A DNA stretch of 64,000 nt from Intrasporangium calvum (GTDB taxonomy: Bacteria > Actinomycetota > Actinomycetes > Actinomycetales > Dermatophilaceae). The first letter of the stretch is position 1; each line of letters begins with the position of its first letter. Positions 47,612 to 54,777 of this stretch are shown piece after piece. Under the pieces are notes generated by a model. That model did not search any database and was not told the origin of the DNA. It was given only the letters and a program-made list of their open reading frames with translations. The stretch is from NCBI RefSeq assembly GCF_028446585.1, contig NZ_JAPFQL010000021.1, forward strand, positions 33,692 through 97,691. Reading direction: 5' to 3'. Both the position numbers and the translations under genes were made by a program.

Positions 47612-48334
47612 GTGCCAGTGCTGGAAGCCAAGGGGATCACCTACTCGTACGACGGGTTCGTCACCGTCCTCGAGGATGTCTGCTTCGACATCAACGCCGG
47701 AGAGATCGTTGGTCTGCTCGGCCCGAACGGGTCAGGCAAGTCGACGCTGATCAAGACCGTCTTCGACCTGCTCGAGCTGCAGGGCGGATCCGTGAGGCTG
47801 GATGGGCACGAGCACTCGTCGCCCGCAGCGAAGTCCGCGGCGATGTACCTCGCCAGCAACGACTACCTACCGCAGTTCCTCACGGGTCGCGAGTACGTCG
47901 ACATGCTGGCCCGGCTCTACGACGTCGAGGCGGATCCAGAGGCGGCGGCCCGGCTGTTCGAGATGTTCTCCATGGGGGGCCGCTACCACGACCTCATCGA
48001 GGACTACTCGCACGGCATGCGCAAGAAGACCCAGCTCGTCTCGGCGCTGCTGATGCGCCGGCCCCTCACGATCATCGACGAGACCCTCAACGGAATCGAC
48101 ATCGAGGCCCTGCACCTCACCGAGCGGGAGCTGACTCGCCTGCGGGACGAGGGCCGCTCCGTGGTCCTCTGCACGCACGACTTCGCCCTGCTCGAACGGC
48201 TGGCCGACCGGGTGCTCTTCCTCGACCACGGCCTGCTCGTCGCCGACGCGGACACTGCCGTGCTCGTCGAGGAGCACGGGTCGCTCGCCGACCTCGTCTT
48301 CGGGCACCTCGATGCGGAGCACCGCAGGCCATGA
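47612..48334 (+). CDS. ABC transporter ATP-binding protein
   Basis: 240 residues from GTG 47612, with GAGGAAGG upstream. Walker A is LLGPNGSGKSTLIKTV (Lys about 43), the signature is degenerate (YSHGMRKKTQLVSALL in place of LSGGQ), Walker B is LTIIDETLNGIDIEAL and the switch is CTHDF. This pattern is typical of ABC-2/BcrA-type ATPases used for peptide efflux or self-protection. ATGA overlap with the permease gene. A 115-nt gap separates it from the small protein; it may hold a weak hairpin that uncouples their expression. Confidence 0.9.
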   Translation: MPVLEAKGITYSYDGFVTVLEDVCFDINAGEIVGLLGPNGSGKSTLIKTVFDLLELQGGSVRLDGHEHSSPAAKSAAMYLASNDYLPQFLTGREYVDMLARLYDVEADPEAAARLFEMFSMGGRYHDLIEDYSHGMRKKTQLVSALLMRRPLTIIDETLNGIDIEALHLTERELTRLRDEGRSVVLCTHDFALLERLADRVLFLDHGLLVADADTAVLVEEHGSLADLVFGHLDAEHRRP

Positions 48335-49848
48335 GAACGGGCAAGTCACTCGTACTCGCGCGGATGCTGCTGCGGTTCTTCCTGCGGAGGGTCGCACGCA
48401 CGGGAGTGCTCCGGTCGAGGCCGGTGAAGGTGCTCGCTGTGGGGACCGTCGCGCTGATCCTCGGGGCCGGCGCTGTTGCCGCCTACTTCTTCCTCGAACC
48501 CATGGTGGCGCAGGAGAAGGTGTGGGGGCTCCTCTTCGAGATGTCGACGGTCTCGGTCGTGCTCTGGGTCCAGATCGCCTTCCTGCTCGTCAAGGTGCTC
48601 TTCCTCAACGCTGCCGGGATGCTCGAGCTCAGCTTTCAGCTGCCCCTGACGAACCGGGAGCGAGCCGCAGCGCTGCTTGTCTACGAGGCCACGATGGCCG
48701 GCATCGTCTCCGCTGTCGGGTTCACCTCGCTGACGGTGGCCGCCGTCGTCCTGCTGGGACCTGCGGCAGTGCCGAGGCTGCTCGAGGCGATCGTCTTCCC
48801 GATCATCCTGACGTATCTCGCGCTCAGCGTCGGCTACCTCCTGCTCGCCCGGGTCCTCGTGTGGCTGGGACTGCGGCGCATCCAGGGCATCGTCCTGATC
48901 CTTGTCCTCTTCAGCCTGCTCATGCTCTACGCATCCGGGTTGGGGTCCCTCTCGTCCGCGGCGTCCGCGGCCTACCTGGCTGACCGCACGGACTTCGTGT
49001 GGGTCGCCTCGCTCGCCTGGATCACTCACCACTACGGGCCGGTCGCCATGGTCTCGGTATTTTTGGTGACCGCGGCGCTGCTCACGGCCCTCGCGTTGTG
49101 GGCGACTCCGAGTCAGCATGTTCCCCACTCCCGCTACCTCAACCTCCCCTTCGACTGGCCCCTGGTCCGGCGGCTGAGCGCCTACGACCGGTGCCTCCTG
49201 CGCAGCTCGCAGGCCTGGCTGGCGATGGTCGTCTCGGCCGCGGTGTTCGTCGGCCTGTGCCTCGACCCGGTCGTCAACCCGCTCTGGGCGCTGGCCGTCC
49301 TGTCGATGAGTGGGCTCTACCAGTTCGCTGCCACGGAACCGCTCCGGATGCTCTCCGCCCAGCGAGGAACGGCCTGGCGGACCTATGGCCGCCTGGTCAG
49401 GGCCCAGCTGCTCCTGCTGGCCGGGATGGCCCTGCCGTGCGTGGCCGTGCTCGCCGCGGCGCGCCCCGACCAGCTCGGCGGCTCCCTGTTTGCGCTGGGT
49501 GGCTGCGTGGCCGGCGCCCTCGTCGCCATCAGCATCGGAATTGCCTTTCCCGCTGAGCACGACAACCCTTTCTCGGTCTTTGTGGGACTTGCCGTGGCCA
49601 GTGCAGTCCTCGGCCTGTTGGGAATTGCCCTCGGCATTCTTCAGATGCCACAGATCCTGGTTGTCCTCATTGTTGCGGCCAGCCTCGCGATCATCGTCTG
49701 GTACAGCGTTCAAGGAATTCGCACATTCGATTCAAGGAGAAGAAATGAAAAAGGCGCTGCTACTCGTGAACAGCACCGTGGGGGCAGCGCTGTTGACCCT
49801 CGTGGTCGCAGCGGGAGCGCTTCTCTATCTCATGTTCTCGACAGCTGA
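48331..49848 (+). CDS. Polytopic ABC-type permease
   Basis: 505 residues with about 11-12 hydrophobic helices between residue 33 and 463; no soluble domain. It overlaps the ATPase by 4 nt and is its natural partner. No specific family is recognisable beyond the ABC-2 pattern. The last 35 codons (RRRNEKGAATREQHRGGSAV onward) overlap the next gene by 104 nt in another frame and look unlike a membrane tail, so the native protein end is worth confirming. Confidence 0.78.
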   Translation: MRTGKSLVLARMLLRFFLRRVARTGVLRSRPVKVLAVGTVALILGAGAVAAYFFLEPMVAQEKVWGLLFEMSTVSVVLWVQIAFLLVKVLFLNAAGMLELSFQLPLTNRERAAALLVYEATMAGIVSAVGFTSLTVAAVVLLGPAAVPRLLEAIVFPIILTYLALSVGYLLLARVLVWLGLRRIQGIVLILVLFSLLMLYASGLGSLSSAASAAYLADRTDFVWVASLAWITHHYGPVAMVSVFLVTAALLTALALWATPSQHVPHSRYLNLPFDWPLVRRLSAYDRCLLRSSQAWLAMVVSAAVFVGLCLDPVVNPLWALAVLSMSGLYQFAATEPLRMLSAQRGTAWRTYGRLVRAQLLLLAGMALPCVAVLAAARPDQLGGSLFALGGCVAGALVAISIGIAFPAEHDNPFSVFVGLAVASAVLGLLGIALGILQMPQILVVLIVAASLAIIVWYSVQGIRTFDSRRRNEKGAATREQHRGGSAVDPRGRSGSASLSHVLDS

Positions 49849-50065
49849 GGACAACGTCCGCAAGGAGGGGCTCTTCGGCTCGGTGTTCTTCGAGACACGC
49901 GAGGTCCGCGAGGGGGTGATCGGTTCTTCGATGGGGGTGGACAACCCCTTGGGCCTGGTCGTGATCTTCCTCGTCCTCTTCGGGCTCGTGTCGATGGCCC
50001 AGCTCGCCTATCACGCCCTGAAGGCCTACCGGGCCGACCTCATCCGGGAGCGGTCCCATAGCTAG
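49745..50065 (+). CDS. Small two-helix membrane protein
   Basis: 106 residues from ATG 49745, with AAGGAGA (49734-49740) upstream. Two helices (about 5-31, LLLVNSTVGAALLTLVVAAG, and 70-93, LGLVVIFLVLFGLVSMAQLA) flank a roughly 35-residue extracytoplasmic loop (EDNVRKEGLFGSVFFETREV). No family recognised. It overlaps the permease end and comes before the M50 gene. It could be an immunity protein or a transporter subunit. Confidence 0.65.
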   Translation: MKKALLLVNSTVGAALLTLVVAAGALLYLMFSTAEDNVRKEGLFGSVFFETREVREGVIGSSMGVDNPLGLVVIFLVLFGLVSMAQLAYHALKAYRADLIRERSHS

Positions 50066-50585
50066 CACCCGCGGGTGGCGGGCCGACGAGCTGCGCCTGC
50101 TCCAGGTCGCCCTGGCGGTCGCGGGACAGGTCTGGCCACTGCTCGCTCTCCTCGCCCTCCTCGTCGTCGCAGCCACGGGTTGGTTCGTCATCTCCGGGGA
50201 CCAGAGCCTCTTCACCGTTGCGGGCCCCATCGCACGGACGGTCCTGCTGGGGCTCGTCGGCTCCTTCGCACTGCACGAGGTGGCCCACGTGGCGCTGCTG
50301 CGCCGGATCCCGACGGTCACCCACCTCGTCGTGGAGCGCACGGCGTGGCGCCTCTCCGTCGTCCCGCTCGGCTCGGTCACGCCGCGGGAGGCCGGCGCGG
50401 TGGCCATCGCAGGTCCGGGCGCCTGCCTGCTGGTGGCGCCGCTCTGGGGCCTGGTGCTGCCCGGCTCAGGGCTGGCCTGGTGGTACGCGGCACACGTGGT
50501 CTTCCTCCTGCCCGTCTTCGGGGACGGACGGGTCCTGCTGGCCAGCCTGCGAGCGGGAGCCCTCAAGGCAGGCGGTCGCCCATGA
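50058..50585 (+). CDS. M50-family intramembrane metalloprotease, non-canonical start
   Basis: About 176 residues if begun at ATA 50058. ALHEVAHVALLRR holds the HExxH zinc site (residues about 73-77), and FLLPVFGDGRVLLASL holds the third ligand in the LxPxxxxDG motif of site-2 proteases. Helices lie at about 25-45, 58-76 and 115-150. No ATG, GTG or TTG lies in frame before the HExxH motif; the first is the GTG inside it (50280). ATA 50058 overlaps the previous gene's end and follows GGGAG by 7 nt. The alternatives are a frameshift from the previous gene or a sequence error. An M50 enzyme would suit cleavage of a membrane-spanning precursor. Confidence 0.7.
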   Translation: MASTRGWRADELRLLQVALAVAGQVWPLLALLALLVVAATGWFVISGDQSLFTVAGPIARTVLLGLVGSFALHEVAHVALLRRIPTVTHLVVERTAWRLSVVPLGSVTPREAGAVAIAGPGACLLVAPLWGLVLPGSGLAWWYAAHVVFLLPVFGDGRVLLASLRAGALKAGGRP

Positions 50586-50597
50586 CAGAGTGATCCC

Positions 50598-51794
50598 GTG
50601 AAGGTGGCCCTGCTGACCGACTGCTACCTGCCCCGGCTGGGCGGGATCGAGGTGCAGTCCCACGACCTGGCCCGGCATCTCGTCTCCCTCGGCCACGAGG
50701 TGGAGGTGTTCACCGCCACGCCCGGTCCAGAGGGGCAGCTGCGCGGCGAGATCACCCCGGTCGACGGCATCCCGGTGCATCGCCTCGCCATCCCGCTGCC
50801 GTGGGAGCTGCCGGTCAACCCGCTCGCTCCACGCGAGCTGCGGCGGCGCCTGACCGGCGGTGGCTTCGACGTGGCCCACGTCCAGACGGGGGTCGTCTCG
50901 CCCTTCGCATGGGACAGCACCCGGGTCACCCTCGGCCTCGGCCTACCGACGGCGATGACGTGGCACTGCATGCTCGGCCAGGTGGCGCCCGGCTTCGCGG
51001 CTGCCGGGTTCGTGCGGCGGTGGGCTGCTCGGGGAGTCGCCATGTCGGCAGTGTCGGCGGTGGCCGCCGAGCCGTTGCGCGAGCTGGTCGGGCCGGCGGC
51101 CGCCGTGTCGGTCCTGCCCAACGGCATCGACGTCTCGCGCTGGCGCCCCCACTCGAGTGGCCCCGCCGTCCACACCCCGGCCGACTCGAGTGGCCCCGCC
51201 GTCCACACCCCGGCCGACTCGAGTGGCCCCGCACCCCTGCGCCTCGTCACGGCGATGCGCCTCGCCCCGCGCAAACGCCCACGCGCCCTCGTCGAGCTCG
51301 TGGCCCGGGCAGAGCGACTCGCCGGTCGCGGGTCCCTCCGCCTCACGATCCTCGGCGAGGGACCCGACCGCCGCAGGGTCCAGTCCTACCTCGACGCGCA
51401 CGGCATCGACTGGGTCTCGCTGCCGGGCCGAGTTCCGCGGGACGAGCTCCGAGCGCGCTACGCCGCAGCGGACGTCTACGTCTCCCCGTCCCACCTGGAG
51501 TCGTTCGGTATCGCCGCGCTGGAGGCCCGCACCGCAGGACTGCCCGTCGTCGCGCGCACCGGCTCCGGCGTGGGGGAGTTCGTCAGCCACGGCGTCAACG
51601 GCCTCATCGTCCCGGACGACGCCAGCATGGCCGGCGCCCTCGCCGGGCTCGCCGCCGATCGTGACAAGCTCGAGCGCCTCCGCGCGTGGAACCTCGCCAA
51701 CCCACCCGAGCAGGACTGGCCACATGTCGCAGCCCTTGCGGTTGCGGAGTACGAACGAGCGATTGCACTGTCCCCCAAGCCAGGTCGGCGATGA
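50598..51794 (+). CDS. Family 4 glycosyltransferase carrying an in-frame repeat
   Basis: 398 residues from GTG. LLTDCYLPRLGGIEVQSHDL opens the acceptor domain; VLPNGIDVSRWRP begins the donor domain; AADVYVSPSHLESFGIAALE holds the ExxxxxxxE motif. It is a retaining GT-B enzyme, possibly for phosphatidyl-inositol or cell-wall glycans. Between the domains (about 186-215) are two and a half copies of SSGPAVHTPAD, encoded by 33-bp CTCGAG repeats. Close to the M50 gene (12 nt), but probably a separate function; ATGA overlap with the Nudix gene. Confidence 0.87.
   Translation: MKVALLTDCYLPRLGGIEVQSHDLARHLVSLGHEVEVFTATPGPEGQLRGEITPVDGIPVHRLAIPLPWELPVNPLAPRELRRRLTGGGFDVAHVQTGVVSPFAWDSTRVTLGLGLPTAMTWHCMLGQVAPGFAAAGFVRRWAARGVAMSAVSAVAAEPLRELVGPAAAVSVLPNGIDVSRWRPHSSGPAVHTPADSSGPAVHTPADSSGPAPLRLVTAMRLAPRKRPRALVELVARAERLAGRGSLRLTILGEGPDRRRVQSYLDAHGIDWVSLPGRVPRDELRARYAAADVYVSPSHLESFGIAALEARTAGLPVVARTGSGVGEFVSHGVNGLIVPDDASMAGALAGLAADRDKLERLRAWNLANPPEQDWPHVAALAVAEYERAIALSPKPGRR
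51152..51236 (+). repeat. In-frame 33-bp CTCGAG repeats within the glycosyltransferase gene
   Basis: CTCGAG recurs at 51152, 51185 and 51218. Each is followed by TGGCCCCGC, and the first two continue with CGTCCACACC. This is the same family as the arrays at 133-267 and about 2950-3075, here with an 11-codon period that keeps the frame. Confidence 0.9.
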
Positions 51795-52489
51795 GGACCA
51801 ACGTCCCCGGAGGCATCCGGATCGTCGGCCTGCCCCGCGGCGGTCGCCGCGTCGAAGCAGGCCGCCTCGCCCACGGCGAGCACCCAGAGGCCCTCCTTGC
51901 CCGGCACGGCTGGCGCGCCGAGTCGGCCCTCTCCGCAGAGGTCATGAACGACGGGGCGCTCGAGGTCACCTACAGCGTGAGCGAGCTCAGCGGCATACGG
52001 CCGGGGGGTGGCGACGTCCCACGGGACCCGGACGTCGGGCCGGACGAGGTCGGCGAGCCCTACCAGCGGGTGGCCGCCTATGCGCTCGTCGTGAGCCACC
52101 GCGGCCTGCTGCTCACCCAGTTCAACGAGCAGACCCACGTGGCCGGCGACTGGGGACTGCCCGGTGGCGGGCTCGACGCGGGGGAGTCGCCCACCGACGG
52201 GGTTCATCGGGAGGTCTGGGAGGAGACCGGCCAGCAGATCGAGCTCGGCGGCCTGCTCGAGGTGCAGTCGTCGCACTGGATCGGCCGCGCACCCCACGGG
52301 GGGCTCGAGGACTTCCACGCGCTGCGCATCGTCTACCGCGCGACCTGTCCGGACCCGCGCGAGATCGTCATCCACGACGTGGGCGGCACGACCGCCGACG
52401 CCCGATGGGTCCCCCGTGAGCGCCTGCTCGACCTGCCGCTGAGCCGGTCATGGCACCACCTGCCGGAACTGGCTGCCGGCGCTCAATAG
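51791..52489 (+). CDS. Nudix hydrolase with N-terminal extension
   Basis: 232 residues. The Nudix box is GGGLDAGESPTDGVHREVWE followed by ETGQ (about 125-147), matching GX5EX7REUXEEXGU. It hydrolyses a nucleoside diphosphate linked to another group; the substrate is unknown. The first 95 residues form a separate, unrecognised region. At its junction a dispersed-motif copy (51989-51998) encodes ELSGIRPGGG. Overlaps the glycosyltransferase by 4 nt. Confidence 0.88.
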   Translation: MRTNVPGGIRIVGLPRGGRRVEAGRLAHGEHPEALLARHGWRAESALSAEVMNDGALEVTYSVSELSGIRPGGGDVPRDPDVGPDEVGEPYQRVAAYALVVSHRGLLLTQFNEQTHVAGDWGLPGGGLDAGESPTDGVHREVWEETGQQIELGGLLEVQSSHWIGRAPHGGLEDFHALRIVYRATCPDPREIVIHDVGGTTADARWVPRERLLDLPLSRSWHHLPELAAGAQ

Positions 52490-52492
52490 GAT
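52487..52492 (+). promoter_or_regulatory. Leaderless -10 box of the 52.5-kb membrane protein gene
   Basis: TAGGAT, 6 nt before ATG 52499. It overlaps the Nudix stop codon. Confidence 0.45.
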
Positions 52493-52498
52493 GCGCGC

Positions 52499-52852
52499 AT
52501 GGAATTCCTCTATGACCTCGTCGTCGCCCTTCACCTGCTCGGCATGGCCGTCATCGTCGGCGGGTGGGTCCTGACGCGCGGTGCCAAGCGCTTCCCCGTG
52601 GCCATCGTCTGGGCGGCCCGGCTGCAGTTGCTGACAGGGATCCTCATCGTCGGTCTGCTCGAGGGCCCGCTCAAGCCGGAGTGGGAGCTCAACTACGCGA
52701 AGATCACGACCAAGCTGATCCTCGCCCTCGTCGTCGTGGCGATGGCCGAGATCGGCAACGCCCGCTCCCGCAAGAACCAGTCCGCCCGCACGCAGCTCGA
52801 CGCGACCGGCGGGGCAGGCCTGCTCGCGACGCTCGTCGCGGCCCTCTGGTAA
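52499..52852 (+). CDS. Small membrane protein, possibly DUF2269/CopD-like
   Basis: 117 residues with three to four helices (about 4-24, 36-54, 70-85 and 102-117). FLYDLVVALHLLGMAVIVGG with its His, and the WAARLQLLTGILIVGLLEG helix, resemble small membrane proteins of the type I associate with CopD or DUF2269. No function is assigned. The transcript is probably leaderless. Confidence 0.7.
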   Translation: MEFLYDLVVALHLLGMAVIVGGWVLTRGAKRFPVAIVWAARLQLLTGILIVGLLEGPLKPEWELNYAKITTKLILALVVVAMAEIGNARSRKNQSARTQLDATGGAGLLATLVAALW

Positions 52853-52858
52853 TCGACG

Positions 52859-53073
52859 GTGCGCTGGAACACCGGCGTCCTCGCCGGGCTCCTCTTCGGC
52901 CTCCTGTGGGTCGTGGCCGGCACGGCCCTCGCGATGTTCGGGCGGCGGCGGAGGCTCAGCTCGACGGCCGAGGGAGCCGGCGGCGTGGGCATCATCGGAT
53001 CTTCCTCGTCGTCGTCGGGGCGCTGAGCCTCTTCGCGACGCTGCTGCTCGCAGTCGTGCCAGGCAACGACTGA
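52859..53073 (+). pseudogene. Small two-helix membrane protein split by a likely frameshift
   Basis: The GTG at 52859 opens a 55-codon frame with one helix (RWNTGVLAGLLFGLLWVVAG) that ends at 53026 in an odd Ser run. In a neighbouring frame, 52990-53073 encodes IFLVVVGALSLFATLLLAVV then PGND, a second good helix with a stop. Joined by a one-base shift near 52975-53000, they would give a normal two-helix protein of about 70 residues. Either the gene is broken, or there is a sequence error, or only the first frame is used. Confidence 0.4.
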
Positions 53074-53079
53074 GACCCG

Positions 53080-53586
53080 CTAAGCGGTCGTTGGCCGGCT
53101 GCCCTTGGGGAGCGCGCCGAACTCCTCGCGGTAGGTCACGGGGTGGTGGCTCAGGATCGAGATCCGGTTGAAGGCGTTGATCATCGACGCGGCATAGACG
53201 AGCAGGGCGAGCTGGTCGTCCGTGAGGTCCTCGCGGAGCAGGTCGTACTCGTCGTCCGTCAGATGCCGGTCGGCGACCAGCGTGACGGCCTCGGCGATCC
53301 GCAGTGCCGCCGCCTCGACGCGGGTGAACAGGCCCGACTCTCGCCACGCGGGGAGCACCGCGATCCGCTGCGGCGACTCCCCGGCGCGCAGGGCCATGTG
53401 GGTGTGCAGGTGGAGGCAGAAGGCGCATCCGTTGATCTGCGAGGCCCGCAGGTTGACCAGCTCGAGGACGACGTGGTCGATGCCGTGCTCGGCGGCGCGC
53501 TCGCGGATCTCCGTGGAGACCGCGGCCATGGCCCCGTGGACGGTGGGCTGCTGCTTGTCGGTGTAGACGTAGCGATGGCCTTCCAT
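53080..53586 (-). CDS. Carboxymuconolactone decarboxylase / AhpD-like protein
   Basis: 168 residues, all helical. NGCAFCLHLHTHMALRAGES contains the CxxC-x3-H motif of the AhpD/CMD family, whose members often act as thiol peroxidase partners. RESGLFTRVEAAALRIAEAV and FNRISILSHHPV are typical of the single-domain group. TAGGTT lies 6 nt before the ATG. Confidence 0.88.
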   Translation of the reverse strand: MEGHRYVYTDKQQPTVHGAMAAVSTEIRERAAEHGIDHVVLELVNLRASQINGCAFCLHLHTHMALRAGESPQRIAVLPAWRESGLFTRVEAAALRIAEAVTLVADRHLTDDEYDLLREDLTDDQLALLVYAASMINAFNRISILSHHPVTYREEFGALPKGSRPTTA

Positions 53587-53592
53587 GGACCG

Positions 53593-53598
53593 AACCTA
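53593..53598 (-). promoter_or_regulatory. Leaderless -10 box of the AhpD-like gene
   Basis: TAGGTT on the minus strand, 6 nt before the ATG at 53586. Confidence 0.45.
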
Positions 53599-53766
53599 CC
53601 CGGGTGCGGCGCGGGACGACCGTTTCTCGCTGCCCATGCTTTGCTGGCCGGGTTCGCGTGCTCACGCGACGACGGCCGGCCGGTCCCAGGACACCAACGG
53701 TCGTCCGGGGCCAAGGGTGTGGATGACGAGGGCCGCGGGGAGCCGAACCTGAGCAGGCTGGTCACC

Positions 53767-54732
53767 ATGCCCAGCCCTCATCCCGACGCACCCATCGACC
53801 TCCCGGCCACCCTGAACCGTCTCGGGGGCGTGGCAAGCCGGGGCGACCTGCGACGGTTCGACGACATGCAGCTCGCGGAGGCCGTCCGCCAGGGGGTGGT
53901 CCTGCGCACCAACCGGGGCCGCTACGCGCTGCCGACGGCTGAGGCCGCGCGCGTGGCCGCCCATCGGCTCTCGGCCGTCGTCGGTCTGCGCAGCGCCGCG
54001 GCGTCGTGGGGCTGGGCGCTCAAGACGCAGCCCGAGGCCCCGGAGATCATCGTGCCGCGCGGCCGCAAGGTGACGAAGGCCGACCAGCGCGTGCTCGACG
54101 TCCGCTGGCGGCGGTTGGCCGACGATGACGTCGACGGATGGCGGACGACGCAGGTCCGGACCGTCCTCGACTGCGCCACGACCTTCCCCGTCGACGAGGC
54201 GCTGGCCGTGGCGGACTCGGCGCTGCGTGCCGGACTGTCCCGCGCTGACCTGTGTGCCGGCGCCGAGGCGCTGCCCGGGCGTGGCAGGGACGCGGCCGTG
54301 CGGGTCGTCTGGCATGCCCGAGCCACCGCCGCCAACCCTTTCGAGTCCGTCATCCGCGGCATCTCCCTCGGCGTCGCAGGGTTGCGTCTCGAGCCGCAGG
54401 TCCCGGTGACGTTGGCCGGGCGCACGATCCACCCAGACCTCGTCGACGTCGACCTGCGCATCGTCGTCGAGGCGGACAGCCACGAGTTCCACACGCAGCG
54501 CGACCAGATCACCAAGGACTGCTGGCGGTATGCGGAGCTCACCCTTGGTGGCTGGCTCGTGGTGCGGGTCTCGTGGGTGCAGGCGATGTTTCAGCAGGAC
54601 TGGGTGCGCTCGGTGCTCCAGCGCGCGGTCGACCGCCAGCAGTCAGCGCTCCAGACGACCATTGCTCGCGTCCGCGGCCATGTCCAGTCCGACCTGCGCA
54701 CGAACAGAGGGGACGCCGAACGCCTCGGGTGA
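53767..54732 (+). CDS. AbiEi-antitoxin-like / DUF559 domain protein
   Basis: 321 residues. An N-terminal winged-helix region (about 12-60, LGGVASRGDLRRF and LRTNRGRYALP) resembles the AbiEi-type antitoxin domain. The C-terminal third (about 225-290, HPDLVDVDLRIVVEADSHEF) resembles the DUF559/Vsr-like nuclease fold with Asp and Glu in the right places. No toxin partner lies beside it. Such stand-alone proteins are common and often multicopy in actinobacteria, with unknown roles. Confidence 0.72.
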   Translation: MPSPHPDAPIDLPATLNRLGGVASRGDLRRFDDMQLAEAVRQGVVLRTNRGRYALPTAEAARVAAHRLSAVVGLRSAAASWGWALKTQPEAPEIIVPRGRKVTKADQRVLDVRWRRLADDDVDGWRTTQVRTVLDCATTFPVDEALAVADSALRAGLSRADLCAGAEALPGRGRDAAVRVVWHARATAANPFESVIRGISLGVAGLRLEPQVPVTLAGRTIHPDLVDVDLRIVVEADSHEFHTQRDQITKDCWRYAELTLGGWLVVRVSWVQAMFQQDWVRSVLQRAVDRQQSALQTTIARVRGHVQSDLRTNRGDAERLG

Positions 54733-54763
54733 CCAACGGTCGTCTGGCGCCGATCTCCAGGCC

Positions 54764-54773
54764 GTATGCCGCT
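54764..54773 (-). repeat. Dispersed motif AGCGGCATAC between convergent genes
   Basis: CCGTATGCCGCTGGGCTCAG in the 45-bp gap between the AbiEi/DUF559 gene and the amidohydrolase; its right end touches the amidohydrolase stop. Confidence 0.85.
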
Positions 54774-54777
54774 GGGC

